A DNA stretch of 5,374 nucleotides from Clostridiaceae bacterium (GTDB lineage: Bacteria > Bacillota > Clostridia > Oscillospirales > Acutalibacteraceae): positions 1 through 5,374 of the forward strand of contig CAJGDU010000092.1 of the NCBI GenBank assembly GCA_904502175.1, read 5' to 3'. The position numbers and the translations under genes were made by a program. The stretch's first letter is position 1, and every line of letters starts with the position of its first letter. The notes beneath the pieces are model-generated. The model was not told the origin of the DNA. It saw only the letters and a list, made by a program, of their open reading frames with translations, and did no database searches. Shown here in pieces: positions 1 to 5,189 of this stretch.

Positions 1-134
1 CGAAGAATGACGGACTGAAGGACGCCATCGAAAAAGTGCTGAAGATCAAAGTCGTCGACCTGTCGACCGACCCGCAGCTGATGGGCGCCCTGGGTGCCGC
101 GGAATATGCCCGCCAGAAGGGCAAGGCCGCGTAA
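1..134 (+). CDS. 2-hydroxyacyl-CoA dehydratase activator (BadF/BadG/BcrA/BcrD ATPase family), C-terminal fragment
   Basis: Only the last 43 complete codons are present (frame begins at base 3, TAA at 132-134); the 5' part lies outside the window. The fragment opens with KNDG, the end of the family's AKN-G motif (bases 1-2, CG, would fit a preceding GCG Ala codon), and continues with an amphipathic AIEKVLKIKV segment and DPQLMGALGAAEYA, which matches the conserved DPQ-x-x-GALGAA C-terminal signature of the ASKHA-fold activators HgdC, FldI and HadI. Such activators are homodimeric cytoplasmic ATPases with a [4Fe-4S] cluster bridging the subunits. They use ATP hydrolysis to push one electron into a 2-hydroxyacyl-CoA dehydratase, starting ketyl-radical dehydration to an enoyl-CoA. 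The cluster cysteines and nucleotide-binding motifs are not visible here. Which dehydratase it serves (hydroxyglutaryl-, lactyl-, phenyllactyl-CoA or other) cannot be told from this piece; a benzoyl-CoA reductase-type subunit is a less likely alternative. Confidence 0.85.
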   Translation, partial: KNDGLKDAIEKVLKIKVVDLSTDPQLMGALGAAEYARQKGKAA

Positions 135-140
135 AGGAGG
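133..140 (+). promoter_or_regulatory. Ribosome binding site of the 55-aa membrane protein
   Basis: AAAGGAGG lies seven bases before the ATG at 148 and overlaps the TAA stop of the activator gene. It fixes the start at 148 rather than at the in-frame ATG at 94, which lies inside the activator gene and lacks such a site. The overlap suggests translational coupling with the activator. Confidence 0.8.
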
Positions 141-147
141 AACCGGT

Positions 148-315
148 ATGAAGAAACTTTTCGGCCTTCTCTGGAAAATCGCCAAAATCCTCTGCATCAC
201 GGTCGGAGTCCTGTTCGTTGTCTATTTCTGGAATCTGGACATGAAGCTGATGGGCTGGGCCTATAAGAAGGTCAACGCCCTCTTCGACCGCAAGAAACAC
301 GATATCCAATTCTAA
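148..315 (+). CDS. Small single-pass membrane protein, 55 aa, unknown function
   Basis: The start at ATG 148 is chosen because a near-perfect AAAGGAGG sits seven bases upstream. The product has a basic N-terminus (MKK, K10, K13), one hydrophobic stretch at about residues 11-28 (with C16) ending in aromatic YFW, and a basic, amphipathic C-terminal tail (residues 29-55: NLDMKLMGW, then KK, DRKKHD). The positive charges on both sides make topology uncertain; no signal-peptidase site is evident, so it probably stays in the membrane. I do not recognise a named family, although NLD-x-KLM followed by a basic tail is reminiscent of small hypothetical proteins of anaerobes (memory only, unverified). 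It lies 13 bases after the dehydratase activator and 19 bases before a His-rich small protein, in the same operon, which suggests an accessory role for that metabolism. No function is assigned. Confidence 0.8.
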   Translation: MKKLFGLLWKIAKILCITVGVLFVVYFWNLDMKLMGWAYKKVNALFDRKKHDIQF

Positions 316-334
316 GTAAAGAGAGGGACTATCT

Positions 335-571
335 ATGAGCTGCAACAGCTGCCCCGATGGACACACCCATGACCATCATCATGAAGAAGACATGGAAGCG
401 CAGGCGCTTCTGCGCTACATGATCGACCACAACAAGCACCATGCCGATGAGTTGTATGACCTCGCCGGAAAGCTGGACGGCTCAGCAAGGGAACTGGTCC
501 ATGCGGCGGTCATCGATTATGAGACCGGCACGGACAAACTGGAGAAAGCCCTGAAAGCTCTGGAACACTAA
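335..571 (+). CDS. Small His/Cys-rich protein, 78 aa, putative metal-binding, unknown function
   Basis: Start ATG 335 has the purine-rich site GAGAGGGA (321-328) six bases upstream. The N-terminus carries C3-x2-C6 and a histidine cluster (H10, H12, H14, H15, H16) followed by acidic residues, all potential soft or transition-metal ligands. The remainder (about residues 19-78) looks wholly helical and acidic, with a second His set in YMIDHNKHHADEL (H32, H35, H36), then H56 and H78. No signal peptide or membrane segment is visible, so it should be cytosolic. The ligand pattern suggests binding of Ni, Co, Zn or Fe, or a metallochaperone or storage role, but this is inference; I do not recognise a characterised family. 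It sits 19 bases upstream of an Fe-S flavoenzyme and downstream of an Fe-S activator, so an accessory role in supplying or protecting metal centres is conceivable. Other possibilities are a metal-responsive buffer or a small helical scaffold. Confidence 0.85.
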   Translation: MSCNSCPDGHTHDHHHEEDMEAQALLRYMIDHNKHHADELYDLAGKLDGSARELVHAAVIDYETGTDKLEKALKALEH

Positions 572-572
572 C

Positions 573-580
573 GAAGGAGA
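573..580 (+). promoter_or_regulatory. Ribosome binding site of the ene-reductase
   Basis: GAAGGAGA lies ten bases before the ATG at 591 and directly after the stop of the His-rich gene (TAA 569-571). It is a strong site and supports the start at 591, whose product begins with the family-typical YKALFTPWKIGNVEIKNR region. Confidence 0.7.
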
Positions 581-590
581 TGATCACCCG

Positions 591-2783
591 ATGAAAGAGG
601 AGTATAAAGCTCTATTTACTCCGTGGAAGATCGGCAATGTCGAGATCAAGAACCGTATCGTCCTCGCACCTATGGGCGGCACCTGCATTTTCGGCTGGAC
701 CGAACCCAACCATTTTGACAAGGAAGCCGCCTGGCTTTTGAAGACCATCGCGGAGAACAACTGCGGTCTCGTCCTGCCCGGCATTGCCCCCGTCAAAGAT
801 ATTCTCGGCGGCGCCTGGCTGTATCAGCACAAGTGGAAATTCGACCAGCTCAAAGAGTACATGGAAGAGTTCCACAAGACCGGCGCCAAAATGTTCATTC
901 AGATGACCGCCGGCTTCGGCCGCGCCATGGCCCTCACCGAAATGATGACCATGCTCGGTCAGAATGACATCGTCAACAAGATCGCGAGCCCCATCATGAA
1001 CCCCCAGTATCTGACGGCTGCCCCCAGTGACACGCCGAACCGCTGGACCGACAAGATGGAAGCCCGCGCCCTGACCAAGAAGCAGATCGACGACATCATC
1101 TATGCTTTCGGCGAGACCGCCCGTCTCATCAAAGATGCCGGGGTCGACGGTGTCGAGGTCCACGCAGTCCACGAGGGCTATCTGCTCGACCAGTTCACCC
1201 TCCCGTACTGTAACTTCCGGACCGACGAATACGGCGGCTCCTTCGAGAACCGTTATCGCTTCGCGGTCGAGATCGTCAAGGAGATCAAGAAAAAATGCGG
1301 CGACGACTTCCCGGTCTCCCTGCGTTATTCCGTCGTCTCCAAGACAAAAGGTTACCGTTCCGGCGCCATGCCCGGCGAAGAATACATTGAAGTCGGCCGT
1401 ACCATGGAAGAGTCCGAGAAAGCCATCAAGTACCTGTCCGACGCAGGCTATGACATGTTCAACTGCGACAACGGTACGTACGATGCCTGGTACTGGTCTC
1501 ATCCGCCGCAGTACATGCCGAACAACTGCTGCCTCGAGGATGTCACGCACATCCAGAAGTTCACGGACAAACCCTGTGTCTGTGCCGGTAAGATGCAGCC
1601 CGCGGTCGGCGCGAAGGCCATTGCCAACGGCGACATTGCCGCCATGGCGGTCGGCCGTCAGTTCCTGGCAGACCCCGAGTGGGTCACCAAGATGATCAAC
1701 GATCAGGAAGACGACATCCGTCCCTGCATCTGCTGTCACTCCGGCTGCTTCGACCTCACGAGGCACGAGGGCTCCGACAACGATCAGGACCTGTCCCACT
1801 CCATGAACATGTGCAACTGCGCCGTCAACCCGCGGTCCATGCAGCACAACAAGTACAAGATCGTTCCGACCAGTCAGCCGAAGAACGTGGCCATCATCGG
1901 CGGCGGTATCGCCGGCATGGAAGCGGCCCGCGTTCTGAAACTGCGCGGTCACAACCCCACCATCTACGAGAAGTCCAACGACCTTGGCGGCGTGTTCATC
2001 GCTGCAGCGGCCCCCGATTTCAAAGAGCATGACAAACAGCTCATCGCCTGGTTCAAGAAGCAGATGGCCGACCTCAACATCCCCATCAAGTACGGGACCG
2101 AGGTCAAAGATGTCACCAGCCTTGGCGCGGATGAGATCGTCGTCGCCACCGGTTCCGTCGCGAAACGCCTTCCCATTCCGGGAGCGGAGCGCGCCATGAC
2201 CGCCGTGGAATACCTGCTCGGCGAAAAGGAAGTCGTCGGCGACAACGTCGTCATCATCGGCGGCGGCCTGACCGGCTGCGAGATCGCGCTCGACCTTCAC
2301 AAGAAGGGCAAGAACCCGCAGATCGTCGAAATGATGAACGACCTCATGGCCGTCAAGAACCTCTGCCTTGCCAACTCCTCCTTCCTGCGCGACTACTTCA
2401 AGTGCTATGACGTTCCCGTCTTCCTGGAGTCCGGCGTCAAGGAGATCGGCGACGACTACGTCATCGTCGAGGGCAAAGACAAGGTCCAGACCAAACTGCC
2501 TGCCGACACCATCATCATGTCTGTCGGTTACAACCCGACCCCGCTGGTCGAGCCCGGCTACAACCTCGGCATCGGTCCGGTCAACGTTCCGGTCCCCGAT
2601 GTCTGCGCTCCCGTCGTCAAGAAGGTCGACGAGATCGTCAAGGAACTCCTGGGCCCGCTGGTCCCCGTGAACAACGAGACCACCGTCGGCGGAAAGACCG
2701 TCTACACCATTGGTGACGCCAGCAAAGTCGCGAACATCAAGGCTGCCATCTGGGGCGCCTGGGATGTCGCCATGAAAGTCTGA
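591..2783 (+). CDS. FMN/[4Fe-4S]/FAD-dependent ene-reductase, 2-enoate reductase / 2,4-dienoyl-CoA reductase type (Old Yellow Enzyme family)
   Basis: This 730-aa product has the two-part layout of FadH, 2-enoate reductase and BaiCD/BaiH-type enzymes. Residues about 1-370 form an FMN-binding TIM barrel: NR-x-V-x-APMGGT at 21-31, then HAVHEGYLLDQF from H191, with H191/H194 at the substrate-binding position of the family, then DEYGGSFENRYRF. An Fe-S motif follows: C379-x2-C382-x3-C386 and C410 in CAVNP. Residues about 430-730 are an FAD/NAD(P)H-binding module with two Rossmann motifs (G437-G-G439-I-A-G442 and G557-G-G559-L-T-G562) and a terminal YTIGDA FAD motif (G708, D709). Electrons would pass from NAD(P)H through FAD and the cluster to FMN, then to an activated C=C bond. 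No signal peptide or membrane segment, so cytoplasmic. Closest by remembered motif resemblance are clostridial 2-enoate reductases (C-x-CC-H-x-GC, HAVHEGYLLDQF). Substrate is unknown: enoates, enoyl-CoAs, aryl acrylates or steroids are possible. Oddities are a helical insertion at about 662-702 and extra C381/C408. It is last in its operon and a terminator follows. Confidence 0.93.
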   Translation: MKEEYKALFTPWKIGNVEIKNRIVLAPMGGTCIFGWTEPNHFDKEAAWLLKTIAENNCGLVLPGIAPVKDILGGAWLYQHKWKFDQLKEYMEEFHKTGAKMFIQMTAGFGRAMALTEMMTMLGQNDIVNKIASPIMNPQYLTAAPSDTPNRWTDKMEARALTKKQIDDIIYAFGETARLIKDAGVDGVEVHAVHEGYLLDQFTLPYCNFRTDEYGGSFENRYRFAVEIVKEIKKKCGDDFPVSLRYSVVSKTKGYRSGAMPGEEYIEVGRTMEESEKAIKYLSDAGYDMFNCDNGTYDAWYWSHPPQYMPNNCCLEDVTHIQKFTDKPCVCAGKMQPAVGAKAIANGDIAAMAVGRQFLADPEWVTKMINDQEDDIRPCICCHSGCFDLTRHEGSDNDQDLSHSMNMCNCAVNPRSMQHNKYKIVPTSQPKNVAIIGGGIAGMEAARVLKLRGHNPTIYEKSNDLGGVFIAAAAPDFKEHDKQLIAWFKKQMADLNIPIKYGTEVKDVTSLGADEIVVATGSVAKRLPIPGAERAMTAVEYLLGEKEVVGDNVVIIGGGLTGCEIALDLHKKGKNPQIVEMMNDLMAVKNLCLANSSFLRDYFKCYDVPVFLESGVKEIGDDYVIVEGKDKVQTKLPADTIIMSVGYNPTPLVEPGYNLGIGPVNVPVPDVCAPVVKKVDEIVKELLGPLVPVNNETTVGGKTVYTIGDASKVANIKAAIWGAWDVAMKV

Positions 2784-2800
2784 GCACATCGCCCAAACAC

Positions 2801-2833
2801 AAGCCTCCTCCGGCATTCCGGGGGAGGTTTTTT
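2801..2833 (+). terminator. Rho-independent terminator after the ene-reductase
   Basis: CCTCCTCCGG (2804-2813) pairs with CCGGGGGAGG (2818-2827) around a CATT loop, ten pairs with one G-U wobble (T2809/G2822). Bases 2801-2803 can extend the stem with 2828-2830. Six Ts (2828-2833) follow the arm at once. It begins 17 bases after the reductase stop and ends the upstream operon. Confidence 0.93.
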
Positions 2834-2851
2834 CTGTTTACAATTCTTTAT

Positions 2852-2920
2852 ATTTGTGCTTAAATAATTAATAATGTTAAAGTTTCTGACATTTGTGCGC
2901 CTCTTAAAGTTAAATTAAGG
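2852..2920 (+). repeat. Short direct repeats in the AT-rich region before the response-regulator operon
   Basis: ATTTGTGC occurs at 2852-2859 and again at 2891-2898 (39 bases apart). TTAAAGTT occurs at 2877-2884 and 2904-2911 (27 bases apart). TTAA tetramers start at 2860, 2868, 2877, 2904, 2910 and 2915. The clustering stands out against the GC-rich genes around it, but AT-rich DNA produces TTAA often, so only the two 8-mers carry weight. They may be regulator half-sites; nothing here shows which protein would bind. Confidence 0.5.
2886..2915 (+). promoter_or_regulatory. Candidate sigma-70-type promoter of the two-component operon
   Basis: CTGACA (2886-2891, one mismatch to TTGACA) is followed after 18 bases by TTAAAT (2910-2915, four of six to TATAAT). 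A competing pair is TTTACA (2837-2842) with TTAAAT (2860-2865, spacer 17). A promoter is expected here because a strong terminator lies upstream and a ribosome binding site downstream, but the exact choice is weak. Confidence 0.35.
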
Positions 2921-2935
2921 CAATCGCACTAGTAT
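2904..2935 (+). promoter_or_regulatory. Possible PhoB/OmpR-type box with adjacent -10 element
   Basis: TTAAAG (2904-2909) and TTAAGG (2915-2920) are direct repeats with an 11-base period, the spacing used by PhoB/OmpR-family regulators. TAGTAT (2930-2935, four of six to TATAAT) begins nine bases after the second repeat and has no good -35, as expected for a promoter activated by a bound regulator. The first gene downstream encodes such a regulator, so autoregulation is possible. This rests on spacing alone. Confidence 0.25.
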
Positions 2936-2954
2936 TGCGCTTTGAGAGGAAGAC

Positions 2955-2960
2955 GGGAGG
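2955..2960 (+). promoter_or_regulatory. Ribosome binding site of the response regulator
   Basis: GGGAGG lies five bases before ATG 2966. It decides the start: an in-frame TTG at 2942 would add eight residues (Arg/Gly/Glu-rich) ahead of the receiver domain's first strand, which does not fit the family. Confidence 0.75.
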
Positions 2961-2965
2961 ACAAA

Positions 2966-3655
2966 ATGAGTAACGGTAAGATCCTGGTCGTAGATGACGA
3001 CAAAAACATCTGCGAGCTCCTCGGATTATATCTCGAAAATGAGGGCTACAACGTCAGCAGTGTCAACGACGGCGAGTCGGCCGTCCACGAGTTCCAGACG
3101 TTCCAGCCGGACCTCGTCATTCTCGACATCATGCTGCCCCGCATGGACGGCTGGCAGGTCTGTCGGGAAATCCGAAAAGTCTCGGAAAAACCCATCATCA
3201 TGGTCACTGCCAAAGGGGAGACCTTTGACAAAGTCCTGGGTCTCGAACTGGGCGCCGACGACTACATCGTCAAGCCCTTCGACCCGAAGGAAGTCGTGGC
3301 CCGTATCAAGGCGGTCCTCCGCAGAACCCATGTCAGCGCCGCCACCGAGCGAAAACTGGTGGAGTATGACAAACTCTCCATCAACCTGACCAACTACGAG
3401 ATGAAAGTCGACGGCAAGATCGTCAGCACTCCGCCGAAAGAGCTGGAGCTCATCTTCCACCTGGCCAGCAACCCGAACCACGTCTTTACCAGAGACCAGC
3501 TCCTCGACGAAGTCTGGGGCTTCGATTACTATGGCGATTCACGTACCGTGGACGTCCACATCAAGCGTCTTCGCGAGAAACTGGAAGGGGTCTCGGACAA
3601 GTGGGCCCTGAAGACGGTCTGGGGCGTCGGTTATAAATTTGACACCGCGGAATAA
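2966..3655 (+). CDS. OmpR/PhoB-family DNA-binding response regulator
   Basis: The 229-aa product has the usual length and layout of the family. The receiver domain (about residues 4-120) shows the acidic pocket D10-D11-D12, the phospho-acceptor D54 in LVILDIMLP, T81 in MVTAKG and K103 in YIVKPFDPKEV, so all residues needed for phosphorylation and switching are present. The C-terminal winged helix-turn-helix (about 132-227) has PPKELELIFHL, VFTRDQLLDEVWGF, the SRTVDVHIKRLREKL recognition region and the wing end VWGVGYKF. It should act in the cytoplasm as a phosphorylation-dependent transcription factor binding tandem direct repeats. Start ATG 2966 follows GGGAGG. The partner kinase gene begins three bases after its TAA, so the pair is surely cotranscribed. 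The region upstream holds repeat motifs that could be its own sites. Sequence resemblance to PhoP/PhoB, WalR or ResD does not reveal the regulon, and I assign no symbol. Confidence 0.95.
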   Translation: MSNGKILVVDDDKNICELLGLYLENEGYNVSSVNDGESAVHEFQTFQPDLVILDIMLPRMDGWQVCREIRKVSEKPIIMVTAKGETFDKVLGLELGADDYIVKPFDPKEVVARIKAVLRRTHVSAATERKLVEYDKLSINLTNYEMKVDGKIVSTPPKELELIFHLASNPNHVFTRDQLLDEVWGFDYYGDSRTVDVHIKRLREKLEGVSDKWALKTVWGVGYKFDTAE

Positions 3656-3658
3656 CAT

Positions 3659-5185
3659 ATGACGAAAAAGAACGAGACGAAGAAGCCCATGCGCCGGAAG
3701 TACAATCTGTTCTTCCGTTACATGGGATTCTCCATTGCCAGCGTCAGCATCAGCTTTATCGTGCTGTACATCATTTTCCTTCTGTTCATCTCGGGCAGCT
3801 GGAACAATGACCGCATGGAAGTACTGCAGTCGAATGCGGTGGTCATCGCGGAGAAGACGGCCGCCCTCATGGCGGACGACATCTCTGCCGAGGACTCTTA
3901 CGATACGGCGCTCTCACTGGCCGACACACTGAATACGGTCTCCGACACCATCGAGGCCGACGTGTTCATCCTGGACGCGGAAGGGCGTCTGGTCCTCTGC
4001 CGGCACATGTTAGATACGCAGACACACACCCTTCATCCCGGGGAGTGCTCCACCCACAGCGGGTTCGAGATGCCCCAGTCCATCCTGAACAAAACGACGG
4101 GACAGGGTTACAGTACCGTGGCCTCCCTCGCCAAGCCCTACGCGGGCGCGCGGCAGGTCGTCGGCGGGGCCCAGGTCCTGGTGGGCGGCATGCCCTCGGG
4201 CTATGTCTTTGCCCTTGCCACGTCCTACAACGTCCTGTCTCCCTATTCGAAGAACATTACCCGCATGTTCGTCATCGCGGCCATCATCTCCCTGTTCCTC
4301 ATGATCCTCATGTCGTATTTCTTCGCGGCACAGCTGGTCCGGCCCATGGAGAAGATGTCCCGGCTGACGAAACAGTATTCCCAGGGCAATTTCAACGAGC
4401 GCCTGGAAGTGACCGGCGCCAAAGAACAGCAGGAGCTGGCGGAGTCCCTGAACGACATGGCCAACTCCCTGTCCGTCATCGAGGACTCGAGAAAGAGTTT
4501 CATCGCCAACGTCTCCCATGAGCTGAAAACGCCCATGACCACCATCGGCGGCTTCGTCGACGGCATCCTGGACGGCACCATCCCACAGGAAGAGGAGCGG
4601 CGGTACCTCGGCATCGTCAGTTCCGAGATCAAACGGCTGGCCCGGCTGGTCGTCACCATGCTCACCCTGTCAAAGATCGAGGCAGGGGAGGAGAACCTCA
4701 ACTACGCGCCCACCGACATGAACCAGCTGCTGTTCAACGCGCTGCTCAGCTTCGAGAGCGCCGTCGACGAAGGCGGCCTCATGGTCGAGGGCTTCGAGGA
4801 CCTGCCGCACATCAAGGTGGATGCGGACCAGGAACTGCTGTTCCAGGTGGCCTACAACCTCTTTGACAACGCGGTCAAGTTCTCCAACAAGGGCGGCACC
4901 ATCCGTGTCGGCATGGAGGAGCAGGACGGCGGCGCGCTGGTCAGCATCTCCAACTCCGGCAAGGGCATCCCCGAAGAAGAGATCCACCGCATTTTCGAGC
5001 GGTTCTATAAAGTAGATAAATCCAGAAGTGAACACGTCAAAGGCGTGGGGCTCGGACTGAACCTGGCCCGCGACATCGTCGAACTCCACGGCGGTAACAT
5101 CTACGCCGAAAGCGAACCGGGAGGCTTCACCTCCTTCCGCTTCTGGATCCCAATCAATAAAACCACTGAACCCGGGGAGGTTTGA
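3659..5185 (+). CDS. Membrane sensor histidine kinase, partner of the upstream response regulator
   Basis: The 508-aa product has a basic cytoplasmic N-terminus, TM1 at about 22-45, an extracytoplasmic sensor (about 46-203), TM2 at about 204-226 and a HAMP linker (about 224-276). HisKA follows, with phospho-acceptor H287 in NVSHELKTPM, then an ATPase domain: N-box N400/N404 in NLFDNAVKFS, G1 box NSGKG (432-436), F-box IFERFYKVDKSRS, and G2 box GVGLGL (462-467). It should autophosphorylate on H287 and pass phosphate to D54 of the adjacent regulator. The sensor has a PAS/Cache-like strand (ADVFILDAEGRLVLC) followed by a Cys/His-rich stretch (C114, H116, H123, H126, C130, H133). The ligand is unknown; metal or redox sensing is only a guess. 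ATG 3659 lies three bases after the regulator's stop with only a weak GCGGAA upstream, so translation is probably coupled; M11 (3689) is a less likely start. The G1 box has Asn in place of the usual Asp, a variant also found in active kinases. Confidence 0.95.
   Translation: MTKKNETKKPMRRKYNLFFRYMGFSIASVSISFIVLYIIFLLFISGSWNNDRMEVLQSNAVVIAEKTAALMADDISAEDSYDTALSLADTLNTVSDTIEADVFILDAEGRLVLCRHMLDTQTHTLHPGECSTHSGFEMPQSILNKTTGQGYSTVASLAKPYAGARQVVGGAQVLVGGMPSGYVFALATSYNVLSPYSKNITRMFVIAAIISLFLMILMSYFFAAQLVRPMEKMSRLTKQYSQGNFNERLEVTGAKEQQELAESLNDMANSLSVIEDSRKSFIANVSHELKTPMTTIGGFVDGILDGTIPQEEERRYLGIVSSEIKRLARLVVTMLTLSKIEAGEENLNYAPTDMNQLLFNALLSFESAVDEGGLMVEGFEDLPHIKVDADQELLFQVAYNLFDNAVKFSNKGGTIRVGMEEQDGGALVSISNSGKGIPEEEIHRIFERFYKVDKSRSEHVKGVGLGLNLARDIVELHGGNIYAESEPGGFTSFRFWIPINKTTEPGEV
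5174..5180 (+). promoter_or_regulatory. Ribosome binding site of the gene at 5190
   Basis: GGGGAGG lies inside the last codons of the kinase gene, nine bases before ATG 5190. It supports the start of the truncated gene and its place in the kinase operon. Confidence 0.7.
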
Positions 5186-5189
5186 ATCC

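Noticed and set aside
94..147. Earlier in-frame ATG for the small membrane protein
   Set aside because: It lies inside the activator gene, has no ribosome binding site and would add an Arg/Pro-rich lead. ATG 148 has AAAGGAGG seven bases upstream.
335..571. Calling the His-rich protein a nickel/cobalt chaperone (HypA/HypB/SlyD or CooJ type)
   Set aside because: It has the ligand-rich stretch but none of the fold or catalytic motifs of those families, so only possible metal binding is stated.
1102..2670. Several + strand open frames inside the ene-reductase gene (for example 1102-1695, 1679-2032, 2368-2670)
   Set aside because: They are Ser/Arg/Pro-rich out-of-frame readings of a GC-rich gene, without ribosome binding sites or recognisable motifs.
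612..2816. A 734-codon open frame on the minus strand, almost fully overlapping the ene-reductase
   Set aside because: It is a by-product of strong G/C-ending codon use in the sense gene. The translation is a Val/Asp/Gly/Leu-rich string without domain motifs, and its upstream end lies in the terminator hairpin. The sense frame has full family motifs.
2921..2940. Imperfect palindrome CGCA-n7-TGCG with overlapping CAAT/ATTG, considered as a separate operator or attenuator
   Set aside because: Arms of four bases are too short to call on their own and no T-tract follows. It is mentioned only as part of the regulatory region.
2942..2965. TTG start that would lengthen the response regulator by eight residues
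   Set aside because: ATG 2966 has GGGAGG at ideal spacing and begins a normal receiver domain. The added residues are encoded by the ribosome binding region itself.
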